64,000 nt of DNA from Azomonas macrocytogenes (GTDB lineage Bacteria > Pseudomonadota > Gammaproteobacteria > Pseudomonadales > Pseudomonadaceae). The first letter of the stretch is position 1. Each line of letters starts with the position of its first letter. Location of the stretch: NCBI RefSeq assembly GCF_014191985.1, contig NZ_JACHXI010000005.1, positions 124,001 through 188,000 on the forward strand, read 5' to 3'. Below the pieces are notes generated by a model. It saw only the letters and a list, made by a program, of their open reading frames with translations, did no database searches and was not told the origin of the DNA. Positions 1-8,070 of this stretch are shown piece by piece. A program made the position numbers and the translations under genes.

Positions 1-1
1 G

Positions 2-1018
2 GCATCCCAGCAACTGAGCAACATTCGATTCAGTCATGATGTTCGGGAAATCTGGTATGACGAGGCCGGAGAACTGTATGTCGTATCTGGACTGGATATT
101 CAGTCACAACGCAGTTTTCAGTTCAAAGCGCGCAAGTTGGTTATTGGCATTGGTAACTCACCGTATATTCCGGCGTTATGCAAAATCGATAACTCCGGTC
201 GATTAATTCATTCTTCGCAATATTTACGCAATAAACAAAAATTACAGGCCGGGAAGAGTATTACGCTGGTCGGCAGTGGGCAGAGTGGCGCGGAAATCTA
301 TTACGATCTGCTGCAAGACATCGGCAAATACGATTACCAGTTGAACTGGGTCACCCGCTCACCCCGCTTCTTCCAGATGGAGACGGCCAAGCTCACGCTG
401 GAAATCATTACGCCGGAGTACATCGACCACTTCTTCAGCCTGGAAGAGTCGGTCAAACAGCGAGTAATTCATAACCAGAAAAGCATTTACAACGGCATCA
501 ATCAGCACCTCATCAACCAGATTTATGAGTACCTGGATGAATACCGGGATGTCGTGCAGGCCAAAACGCGCCTGTTGGCCAACCTATCGCTCAGCCAGTG
601 CACATTCAGCCAGGAACGGCAGGCCTTCGACCTGCAATTTGAGCACCGCGAAGTGGACGCCTGCTATCAGCACAGCACGGACAGCCTGATTCTGGCGACC
701 GGCTACGAATACCAGGTGCCCGACTTCATCGAAGGCATTCGGGACCGACTGCGCTGGGATGAGCAGGGCCGCTACGATCAAGCTCGCAATTACTCCGTGG
801 ATCACGCGGGCAATCAAGTGTTCATTCAGAACGCCGGCTTTCACAGCCATGGGCTGACCAATCCTGACTTGGGTCTGGCTTGCCACCAGAACGGCTATCT
901 GCTGCGGGAAATCACCGGGCACGAGTATTACCCGCTCGAAGACAAAACCACCTTTCAGGATTTTCTGCCGCCTGCCGACAGCGCTTTCGTGCGGCTGGAA
1001 CAGCGTGAGCGCGCATGA
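2..1018 (+). CDS. alcA: Lysine/ornithine/diamine N-monooxygenase, AlcA-like (5' end outside window)
   Basis: Flavin- and NADPH-dependent enzyme that N-hydroxylates a diamine (putrescine in alcaligin synthesis), the first step to a hydroxamate. The reading frame is open from the first bases of the window, so the N-terminal FAD-binding part is missing; 338 residues remain. A GSGQSGAE nucleotide-binding loop and the ATGY motif (LILATGYEYQVPDF) of the IucD/PvdA/AlcA family are visible. The stop overlaps the next start as ATGA, so the genes are translationally coupled. The choice of putrescine over lysine or ornithine rests only on the neighbouring acetyl/acyltransferase, NIS synthetase and Rieske genes, which match the alcaligin set. 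Family assignment is firm; the substrate is inferred. Confidence 0.85.
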   Translation, partial: ASQQLSNIRFSHDVREIWYDEAGELYVVSGLDIQSQRSFQFKARKLVIGIGNSPYIPALCKIDNSGRLIHSSQYLRNKQKLQAGKSITLVGSGQSGAEIYYDLLQDIGKYDYQLNWVTRSPRFFQMETAKLTLEIITPEYIDHFFSLEESVKQRVIHNQKSIYNGINQHLINQIYEYLDEYRDVVQAKTRLLANLSLSQCTFSQERQAFDLQFEHREVDACYQHSTDSLILATGYEYQVPDFIEGIRDRLRWDEQGRYDQARNYSVDHAGNQVFIQNAGFHSHGLTNPDLGLACHQNGYLLREITGHEYYPLEDKTTFQDFLPPADSAFVRLEQRERA

Positions 1019-2217
1019 GTCTGCGTACCGCCATTGTGCTGATGTCGGCACTCGGCGTACTCAGCGATGCGATTCTCATCGCCTTCTATCCGCAGTTTTT
1101 CGAAACACGCTATGGCTTGACCGATCCCGAGTTGGTGGGTGCGTACATCGCGGCTATTTCCATCGCGGTCATGGTGACCCTACCGTTGTGGGCGCGCGTC
1201 GCCCGGTATGTGGAAACCCTGCACCTGCTGGTGTTCACCCAATGTCTGGCGGGTGTGCTCTGCCTGGCCAGCATCAGCGCGGCTACCAGCACGACGTATT
1301 GGATGCTGTCGCTGCTGATGTTCATGTGCAAGAGCAGCTACCTGCTGATGTTTCCTTACCTGATGCGCCATCTGCCCGCTGCGGCCCATGGCTTGACCAT
1401 CGGTTTGCTGTCGGTGGTCATTCACTTGGGCAACATCTTCGGTGCCACGCTGGGCGGCTGGCTGCTACAGGACACCGGCCCGGACGCCTGCCTGTGGCTG
1501 ATGGCAGCCGGAGATTTCGGCCAGATGCTGATCTGTCTGTATTTGATTGCCAGCGGTCGGGTGATTCGTGATCTCGGCCAAACGGCAACGCCGCCAGCAC
1601 AGGGTACAGCGCGGCCATCTTCCGCCTTGCTGAAACTGAGCGTCCTGATGCTGCTGTTCGACTTCAGCGTTTATCTGGTTCGACCGTTCTTCACGATCTA
1701 CTGGGAAACCCTGACCGATAGCGATCAATTGGTGACCGGGCTGGTTTTTGCCATTCCTGGGCTGGTCGCGCTGCTGGCGTTACTGGTGAAACAGCAGGCC
1801 GGGCGATACAGCTGGCAGGTGCCGGATCGGCTGAGCATCAACCTGCTGCTCGGGCTACTTGGCATGCTGCTGCAAGCTTCGCCGGTATTGCCATTGATTC
1901 TGTTGGGGCGCTGCCTGTACGGCTGGAGCATGTTCCAGATCATCGTAAAACTCGAAGTCACGCTGTTTCGGATCAGCACCCCAGCCGATTACGCCCGTGA
2001 TTTCAGCATCACCAATTTTTTCCAGAACCTTGGCGTTCTGCTGTCGTCGTTCATCGCCGGCCAACTGGCCAGCCACGTTCCCCTGTTCGCGATCTTTCTC
2101 ATCGCCGCCCTCGGCCTGCTGGTCACGCTGCTGTTTGATCGCGGCTACTGCGACGTGGAAAGACAACACGCCCCTTCGCACCCTTCAGAGTCCGGAGAGT
2201 TGAATCATGTCCACTGA
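1015..2217 (+). CDS. MFS transporter, probable siderophore exporter (AlcS-like)
   Basis: 400-residue major facilitator protein with about 12 hydrophobic segments and a charged central loop near residues 190-200. It lies inside the siderophore operon, overlapping the monooxygenase stop by 4 bases and the acetyltransferase start by 11 bases. That makes export of the finished siderophore or an intermediate the natural role, as for AlcS in Bordetella. In Bordetella the exporter gene is at the far end of the cluster, whereas here it sits between the alcA- and alcB-like genes. It contains no feature that specifies the substrate, so the role is inferred from context. Confidence 0.75.
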   Translation: MSLRTAIVLMSALGVLSDAILIAFYPQFFETRYGLTDPELVGAYIAAISIAVMVTLPLWARVARYVETLHLLVFTQCLAGVLCLASISAATSTTYWMLSLLMFMCKSSYLLMFPYLMRHLPAAAHGLTIGLLSVVIHLGNIFGATLGGWLLQDTGPDACLWLMAAGDFGQMLICLYLIASGRVIRDLGQTATPPAQGTARPSSALLKLSVLMLLFDFSVYLVRPFFTIYWETLTDSDQLVTGLVFAIPGLVALLALLVKQQAGRYSWQVPDRLSINLLLGLLGMLLQASPVLPLILLGRCLYGWSMFQIIVKLEVTLFRISTPADYARDFSITNFFQNLGVLLSSFIAGQLASHVPLFAIFLIAALGLLVTLLFDRGYCDVERQHAPSHPSESGELNHVH

Positions 2218-2785
2218 TACTGCCCGCCCGTATCTGCCCTTGATGGCACTCAATCCGCGGTTGGGCCTGCGCACCCTGGATATCGATAACGATATCGACC
2301 TGCTGCACTCCTGGTTCGTCATGGAGTATGCCTATTTCTGGAACATGCAGCACTACAGCCTGGAGCAGACCCGGGCGTTCTACAAAGACCTGCTGAACAG
2401 CGGCCATGGCAACGTCTTTCTCGGTCTGTACGACAACGAACCGGCCTTTGTCGTGGAGTGCTATGACCCGCATTTCGATCCAGTCGGCAATCACTACGCG
2501 GTTCAGCCGGGTGACATCGGCATGCACTTTTTTGTCGGGCCGCCCAGCCGGCCGATCCGCCATTTCACCCGTGATGTGCTGCGTACCATCATGGCGTTTC
2601 TGTTCTTCGAGCTAGGGGCTACACGGGTCGTGGTCGAGCCGGATGTGCGCAACGAGAAGATCCACCGGCTGAATCAAGCGGTCGGTTTCGTCCGGGACAA
2701 GGACATTCAGCTACCTACCAAGACCGCCCAACTCGCTTTCTGTACCCGCTCGGCCTTCGAACACTCGCTGCTGCAAGAGGATTGA
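2207..2785 (+). CDS. alcB: GNAT-family N-hydroxydiamine acyltransferase (AlcB/IucB-like)
   Basis: 192-residue acetyltransferase of the IucB/RhbD/AlcB type. It acylates the hydroxylated amine; in alcaligin-type pathways the acyl group is succinyl from succinyl-CoA. The family pattern is visible: an N-terminal W-F-M-x-Y-A-Y-F-W segment (residues about 38-46), the GDIGMHFFVGPP segment (about 104-115), and the C-terminal VVVEPDVRNEKIHRLNQ motif, where acyl-CoA binds. It starts 11 bases before the exporter gene ends, so expression is coupled. Acetyl versus succinyl donor cannot be decided from the sequence. Confidence 0.82.
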   Translation: MSTDTARPYLPLMALNPRLGLRTLDIDNDIDLLHSWFVMEYAYFWNMQHYSLEQTRAFYKDLLNSGHGNVFLGLYDNEPAFVVECYDPHFDPVGNHYAVQPGDIGMHFFVGPPSRPIRHFTRDVLRTIMAFLFFELGATRVVVEPDVRNEKIHRLNQAVGFVRDKDIQLPTKTAQLAFCTRSAFEHSLLQED

Positions 2786-2787
2786 TT

Positions 2788-4614
2788 ATGAACGCTGCCT
2801 ACTTTTCTCCGCTGACCCAAACTGTCGAGCATCTGGAACCACACATCTGGCGCAAGGTAAACCGCCTACTGGTACGCAAGGCACTGGTGGAATACGCCCA
2901 TGAACAGATCATCCGCTTCGAGCAGACTGGCAGCCGACCGGATGGCTGGCTCACCTACCATCTGGCGGCCGACCGGCAGGCTTGCCACTACAGCTTCAGT
3001 GCTATGCCCATGGCTCTGCGCCACTGGTGGATTGACCCGGCATCCATCGTGCGTCATCAGGATGGCCAGCCAACGGAATTGGATGCACTGACCTTCATTC
3101 TCGATTTCAAGGACACGCTGGCGATTCCTGCGGACAAACTGCCGATCTATCTGGACGAGATCAGCAGCACCCTGTTCGGCGCGGCCTATAAACACACCCG
3201 CGAAGCTCTCAGTAGCGCCGAACTGGCCGATGCCGACTTTCAGGTACTGGAAGCGGCGATGATCGAAGGGCACCCGAATTTCGTCGCCAACAACGGCCGG
3301 ATCGGCTTCGATAGCAGCGATTATCACCGCTACGCCCCGGAAACCAGCTCCCGCTTCGAGATCGTCTGGATCGCCGTTCACTGTAGCAACGCGCATTTCG
3401 CGGCGATTCCCGGACTGGATTATCGAACGCTACTGGAACAAGAACTGGGCAAGGCAACCCTCAACCATTTCGATGACTGCCTGCGCCAGCGCGAACTGAC
3501 GCCGGACGACTACCTGTTCATGCCGGTCCATCCCTGGCAGTGGTCGAACAAAATCAGCATTCTGTTCGCCTCTGACCTGGCCAACCAACTGATTGTGCCA
3601 CTGGAAACCAGCCAGGATCTCTACAGCGCCCAGCAGTCTCTGCGCACCTTCTACAACCGCAGCAGCCCGCATAAGTGCTATGTGAAAACCTCGCTGTCGA
3701 TCCTCAATATGGGCTTCATGCGCGGTCTGTCGCCCTATTACATGGCCGGAACGCCCGCGATCAATGCCTTCCTCAACGAGCTGCTCTCCAACGACCGCAC
3801 CTTGGTGGATGAATACCGTTTCTCGATCCTGCAAGAAGTGGCCTCCATCGGTTATCACAACCGCTACTACGAAGCAGCGATCAGCCAAGACAATCCGATC
3901 AAGAAAATGCTCTCGGCACTCTGGCGGGAAAGCCCGCAAAGCCGCCTGCATGGCAACGAACGGCTGATGACCATGGCCGCTCTGCTGCATGTCGATCCGC
4001 AGGGGCAGGCGCTCTTGCCAGAGTTGATCCGCCGTTCAGGACTGACCGCCAACGCCTGGCTGAAACAATATCTGCACGCCTTCCTCGAACCCGTGGTGCA
4101 TTGCTTCTATGCCTATGATCTGGTGTTCATGCCGCATGGTGAGAATCTAATTCTGGTGCTCGATGGCCATGTGCCAGTTCGCGTACTGATGAAAGACATC
4201 GCCGAAGAAACCGCCATTCTGGATGAGCAGGCTCAGCTACCGGAAGGCATCGCGCGGCTGGCGGTCAGCGTGCCGGAAGACTTCCGCATCCTCGGCATCT
4301 TCATCGACATTTTCGATGGCGTATTCCGCCATATGAGCCAATTGCTGATGGAGCACGACGTGCTCCACGAGAACGACTTCTGGCAACAGGTGGCTGAAAA
4401 CATCGCCGCCTATCAGGCGCAGCACCCTGAACTGGCCGAGAAATTCGCCCGTGACGACTTTTTCGCGCCGACCTTCCAGCATTCCTGCCTGAACCGCCTG
4501 CAACTGAAGAACAACTTGCAGATGGTCGATCTGGCCGACCCGGCCTCCAGCCTGATCCTTGCCGAACCGCTGGCCAATCCGGTCGCGCCGTTTCGCCCAG
4601 GCAACCGGGCCTGA
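2788..4614 (+). CDS. alcC: IucA/IucC-family NIS siderophore synthetase (AlcC-like)
   Basis: NRPS-independent siderophore synthetase that adenylates a carboxylate and joins N-hydroxy-N-succinyl diamine units, then closes the macrocycle in AlcC/DesD/PubC-type enzymes. The 608-residue length is normal for the family. Characteristic elements include HPWQWSNKI (about residues 249-257), KTSLSILNMGFMRG (about 296-309) and the C-terminal FhuF-like region with HGENLILVLDGHVPVRVLMKD. The ATG at 2788 was chosen because GAGG lies about 8 bases upstream; a TTG six bases earlier is an alternative. Only one synthetase is present, as expected for a symmetric dihydroxamate macrocycle. Confidence 0.88.
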   Translation: MNAAYFSPLTQTVEHLEPHIWRKVNRLLVRKALVEYAHEQIIRFEQTGSRPDGWLTYHLAADRQACHYSFSAMPMALRHWWIDPASIVRHQDGQPTELDALTFILDFKDTLAIPADKLPIYLDEISSTLFGAAYKHTREALSSAELADADFQVLEAAMIEGHPNFVANNGRIGFDSSDYHRYAPETSSRFEIVWIAVHCSNAHFAAIPGLDYRTLLEQELGKATLNHFDDCLRQRELTPDDYLFMPVHPWQWSNKISILFASDLANQLIVPLETSQDLYSAQQSLRTFYNRSSPHKCYVKTSLSILNMGFMRGLSPYYMAGTPAINAFLNELLSNDRTLVDEYRFSILQEVASIGYHNRYYEAAISQDNPIKKMLSALWRESPQSRLHGNERLMTMAALLHVDPQGQALLPELIRRSGLTANAWLKQYLHAFLEPVVHCFYAYDLVFMPHGENLILVLDGHVPVRVLMKDIAEETAILDEQAQLPEGIARLAVSVPEDFRILGIFIDIFDGVFRHMSQLLMEHDVLHENDFWQQVAENIAAYQAQHPELAEKFARDDFFAPTFQHSCLNRLQLKNNLQMVDLADPASSLILAEPLANPVAPFRPGNRA

Positions 4615-4654
4615 GCGCTCTCGTCATCGTCCATCTTTTTTCCGAGGGATTCAT

Positions 4655-5785
4655 ATGTTCAGCGTGCAACGAAAACCGCAACTGGTCGAAGGCTTCCCCC
4701 AGCTACCGATCGAGAACTACTGCGACCCGGATATCTATGCCTTGGAGCTGGAGCGGATTTTTCGCAACAGTCCTATCTACGTTGGCCACTCGATGATGGT
4801 TCCCCAGCCCGGCGATTGGCGCGGACTGGCCCATGAAGAGCAAGCGCGCATTCTGGTACACAACGCCACCGGTATCGAACTGCTCTCCAACATCTGCCGA
4901 CACCGGCAAGCGCTGATGCTCGGCGACTTCAGCAACGGCAGCCCCGGCGAATGCCGTGGCACCCTGGCTGGCGCCGGTAACCGCATCACCTGTCCCTTGC
5001 ATGCCTGGGTTTACAACAACCGTGGAAAGCTGGTTAGCGCCCCGAAGTTTCCAGTCCACCCTTGCCAGAATCTGGAGCGTTTTCCCATCAGCAATGTCGG
5101 TGGGTTTCTTTTCGAAGGGCCACATCATGCACGAGCCGAGCTGGAAAACCTGTTGGCCGCGCCAGAATGCGACTTCAGCGGCTATGCCTTGGATCACGTC
5201 GAGCTACACGACTGTGCCTGCAACTGGAAAACCTTCATTGAGATCTACAACGACGATTACCACATTGCTGCCTTTCACCCAGGACTCAAGCGTTACGTCT
5301 GCAGCGATGATCTGAGTTGGGAGTACGGCCGCGCCTTCAACGTACAGCGCATCAGCGCCAGCTCGAACCTGCATCAGTCCGGCACGGAAACCTATCGCCA
5401 ATGGCAGGAGCAGTTACTGGATTATCTGGGTAAACCACCGGATTTCGGAGCGGTCTGGGCGACCTATTACCCCACCCTGATGATCGAAGTCTTTCCCCAA
5501 GCGCTGGTGCTATCCACGGTTTATCCGCTGGCCATCGATCGCACCATGAACGTTGTGGAGTTCTATTACCCACAAGAGCTGCTGCGCACGCATCCGGGAC
5601 TGGCTGCCGCCCACCGCGCGGCCTACATGGAAACCGCTTACGAGGACGACGAAATCGCCGAACGTACCGACGCGGGCCGTCGAGCGCTGTATCGGCGTGG
5701 CGTCACTGACATTGGCCCGTATCAAGCGCCACTGGAAGACGGCATGCGGCATTTCCATACCTGGTATCGCTCGGTGATGAGCTAA
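4655..5785 (+). CDS. alcE: Rieske [2Fe-2S] ring-hydroxylating-type oxygenase (AlcE-like)
   Basis: 376-residue protein of the Rieske non-haem iron oxygenase alpha-subunit family. The Rieske ligands read C-x-H (SNICRHRQ) and later C-x2-H (CPLHAW), with an unusually long spacer of about 29 residues. A C-terminal catalytic region carries the N-D-D-Y-H-x4-H iron-ligand pattern (YNDDYHIAAFH). In Bordetella AlcE is needed for alcaligin, presumably for the ring hydroxyl that separates it from bisucaberin and putrebactin; those pathways lack this gene. It begins 40 bases after the synthetase with a GAGGGA ribosome-binding site. An electron-donating reductase is not encoded nearby. It is the strongest clue that the product is alcaligin-like. 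Confidence 0.82.
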   Translation: MFSVQRKPQLVEGFPQLPIENYCDPDIYALELERIFRNSPIYVGHSMMVPQPGDWRGLAHEEQARILVHNATGIELLSNICRHRQALMLGDFSNGSPGECRGTLAGAGNRITCPLHAWVYNNRGKLVSAPKFPVHPCQNLERFPISNVGGFLFEGPHHARAELENLLAAPECDFSGYALDHVELHDCACNWKTFIEIYNDDYHIAAFHPGLKRYVCSDDLSWEYGRAFNVQRISASSNLHQSGTETYRQWQEQLLDYLGKPPDFGAVWATYYPTLMIEVFPQALVLSTVYPLAIDRTMNVVEFYYPQELLRTHPGLAAAHRAAYMETAYEDDEIAERTDAGRRALYRRGVTDIGPYQAPLEDGMRHFHTWYRSVMS

Positions 5786-5795
5786 CTGCCTATCG

Positions 5796-5827
5796 GTCAG
5801 GGCAAGACCGACACGTTTTGCCCTGAC
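5796..5827. terminator. Hairpin after the siderophore operon
   Basis: A perfect 10-base inverted repeat (GTCAGGGCAA / TTGCCCTGAC) with a 12-base loop lies 10 bases past the alcE-like stop codon. There is no following T-run, so it may be an inefficient terminator or an RNA-stabilising stem. Confidence 0.5.
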
Positions 5828-5836
5828 TCGCTCGAC

Positions 5837-6154
5837 TTGCCGCCCTGGCAGGTGGCGTATCAGTAGACCCGACGTTGGATCGAGGCCGGCGTTTTCGAGG
5901 AACTGCTGCATGATGTGCGCGAGTTGATCCGGGTGGCCGACAAGCGCCATGTCCAGCCCAGTACCGTGATCCTCGACAACCATACCCAGCAGTCGACCCC
6001 GGAAAGCGGCGCACGGACCGGCTATGACGGGACCAAACGCCGCAAGGGCTCGAAGGTGCACATGGCCGTCTGCTCCTGGCGGTTGGGGATGTTTTCCCGC
6101 CGTGGCTACAGAAAGCACTGGCACGCAATGAAACAGCGGCTGGATTCGCTGTGA
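5837..6154 (+). pseudogene. IS5-family transposase remnant
   Basis: Translation gives LPPWQVAYQ, then a stop codon (TAG at 5864), then TRRWIEAGVFEELLHDVREL and STVILDNHTQQSTPESGARTGYDG with KGSKVHMAV. This is the central part of an IS5-group (IS427/IS1031-type) DDE transposase, where the usual sequence is YQ-Q-TRRW, so a Gln codon has become a stop. The catalytic ILD aspartate region survives. The N-terminal half and the C-terminal catalytic region are gone and the last 30 residues look unrelated. It lies directly between the siderophore operon and the SulP gene, marking a likely past insertion or rearrangement boundary. Confidence 0.75.
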
Positions 6155-6175
6155 ACCAAATCGGTTGTTCAGTCC

Positions 6176-7651
6176 TCAGCCATTCGCTCTTTCCAGGTAT
6201 TCCTCATGTCCGGCACGCTTGAGCAGATGCTTGCATTGTTCGGACAGGTGAATGACTCGCAGGTGCTTGCCGGCCTTTTCGTAGCGTTCCCGCAGGGTCT
6301 TCAGAGCCATGATGGCCGAATAGTCAGTAAAGCGCAGATGAGCACAATCGAGGGTGACCTGTTCGGGATCTTCGTTCGGGTCGAACTGAACGAGAAAGTG
6401 GGTCGTGGACGCAAAGAACAGCGTACCGCGTGGATAGTAAATCTTGCGGCCGTTGCCATCGGTTTCGCTGTCGGCTCGCATGTCATGGGCGTGCTGCCAG
6501 GCGAAGTTCAGCGCAGCGATGATCACGCCGCAGAGTACCGCGGTGGCCAGATCGGTGAAGACCGTGATCAGGGTCACGGTGAAGATCACCAGCACATCGG
6601 CCTTCGGCACTTTGCTGATGACCCGCAGCGAGGCCCAGGCGAAGGTTTCCTCGGCAACCACGAACATGACGCCGACCAAGGCAGCCAGCGGAATGCGCTC
6701 GATCAATGGCGACAGGAACAGAATGAACAGCAGAATCATCACGCCGCTGGTTACGCCGGAGATCCGGGTGCGACCGCCCGAGGTGAGATTGATCATGGTC
6801 TGGCCGATCATGGCGCAGCCGCCCATACCTCCGAATAGACCAGAGACCACATTGGCGAAACCCAGGGCGATGCATTCGCGGTTGGGTTTACCAGGGGTTT
6901 CGGTGATTTCGTCGGTCAAGTTGAGGGTCAGCAGGGTTTCCAGCAAACCGACCATGGCCATCAGGAAGGCATAAGGGAAAATGATTTCAAGGGTTTTCCA
7001 GGTCCAGGGAATCTCTGGCAACGTGAAGCTGGGCAGGCTGCCGGCAATGTCAGCCATGTCGCCCAGCGTGCGGGTCGGCAGATCCAGCAGGTGGCTGAGC
7101 AGGCCGACACTGATGATCGCCACCAACGCTGGTGGCACGGCACGAGTCAGGCGCGGCAGCAGATAGACGATGCTCATGGTGAGCGCCACCAGACCCAGCA
7201 TGATCCAGAGTTCAGTGCCGTTCAGCCATTGCAGGCCATTGGGACCTTCTTCCTTGAAATGCTCCAGTTGTGCCAGAGCGATGATGATCGCCAGTCCATT
7301 GACGAAGCCCAGCATCACCGGGTGCGGCACCATGCGGATCAGTTTGCCCAGTCGCAGGGCACCGAATAACACCATCAGCAGACCGCCAAGCACCACAGTG
7401 GCCAACAGATATTGCACGCCGTGCTCCACGACCAGCGCGACGATCACCACTGCCATGGAACCGGCTGCTCCGGAAATCATGCCGGGCCGGCCGCCGAACA
7501 GGGCGGTGAGCGTGCAGATGATGAACGCGCCGTACAGTCCCATCAGTGGATTGAGCTGGGCGACTAAGGCGAAGGCGATACATTCGGGAACCAGCGCGAA
7601 GGAAGAGGTCAGGCCGGCCAGTATGTTGTCACGTAAGTGGAGTGTGCTCAT
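6176..7651 (-). CDS. SulP-family anion transporter with STAS domain
   Basis: 491-residue inner-membrane transporter of the SulP (SLC26) family, which moves sulfate, bicarbonate or dicarboxylates. The N-terminal family signature reads LRDNILAGLTSSFALVPECI, followed by about 10-12 hydrophobic segments and a C-terminal cytoplasmic STAS-like domain (about residues 400-491, with LDCAHLRFTDYSAIMAL). The start at 7651 has AGGA six bases upstream; an in-frame ATG at 7702 would add 17 residues without a clear ribosome-binding site. It is a single-gene unit reading toward the IS5 remnant. Related short SulP proteins act as Na+/HCO3- symporters (BicA), but the substrate cannot be assigned. Confidence 0.85.
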   Translation of the reverse strand: MSTLHLRDNILAGLTSSFALVPECIAFALVAQLNPLMGLYGAFIICTLTALFGGRPGMISGAAGSMAVVIVALVVEHGVQYLLATVVLGGLLMVLFGALRLGKLIRMVPHPVMLGFVNGLAIIIALAQLEHFKEEGPNGLQWLNGTELWIMLGLVALTMSIVYLLPRLTRAVPPALVAIISVGLLSHLLDLPTRTLGDMADIAGSLPSFTLPEIPWTWKTLEIIFPYAFLMAMVGLLETLLTLNLTDEITETPGKPNRECIALGFANVVSGLFGGMGGCAMIGQTMINLTSGGRTRISGVTSGVMILLFILFLSPLIERIPLAALVGVMFVVAEETFAWASLRVISKVPKADVLVIFTVTLITVFTDLATAVLCGVIIAALNFAWQHAHDMRADSETDGNGRKIYYPRGTLFFASTTHFLVQFDPNEDPEQVTLDCAHLRFTDYSAIMALKTLRERYEKAGKHLRVIHLSEQCKHLLKRAGHEEYLERANG

Positions 7652-7860
7652 GCAAATCCTGTCGATACTACTGGACATGTCCGGCCGGAATGTCTCGGGC
7701 ATAGAGCCGGATAGGGCGTGGCAGAGTGCCGAAAGGTGAGAATCTTACAAAATAATTCGAAAGCTTTTGCTGTTTCGTGACGATGAGTTACGCATGGGAT
7801 TGGCGTATCCATAGGAGCGCTGCCGACATTATCGGCAAAAGGAGTTGCTTGATATTGGCC

Positions 7861-7886
7861 AGCCCCTGGTCTGCTGGCCAGGGGCT
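7861..7886. terminator. Hairpin in the glmS-SulP intergenic region
   Basis: Perfect 9-base arms AGCCCCTGG / CCAGGGGCT with an 8-base loop lie about 150 bases past the glmS stop and about 210 bases before the SulP start. It probably terminates glmS transcription. The rest of the 7652-8034 gap holds the SulP promoter region and shows no gene. Confidence 0.55.
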
Positions 7887-8004
7887 TTGCCGGTAGTACT
7901 GCACAAAAGGGTAGTAGCGAGCCGGCCTCGGCTATATGACGAACAGTGTTCGGGCTCGAATGGCTGTTGTCAAAATGGACAGGACATTCGAGTGTCTATT
8001 TGGG

Positions 8005-8070
8005 GTTACCAGTCAAAGGCAGCTTCTAGCCGCCTCACTCCACCGTCACCGATTTCGCCAGGTTGCGCGG
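8005..8070 (-). other. Presumed attTn7 (3' end of glmS and downstream bases)
   Basis: The 3' end of glmS encodes the conserved [12 protein letters not shown]-terminus, whose coding bases are the binding site of the Tn7 protein TnsD in many bacteria. Insertion normally occurs about 25 bases past the stop, here near 8010. I see no Tn7-like ends, so the site appears empty. Assigned by position and family knowledge only. Confidence 0.5.

Noticed and set aside
6206-6974. Plus-strand frames opposite the SulP gene
   Set aside because: Composition and low-complexity content are those of antisense frames in GC-rich DNA.
7740-8034. Tn7 insertion downstream of glmS
   Set aside because: No Tn7-like end repeats or tns genes; the site looks empty.
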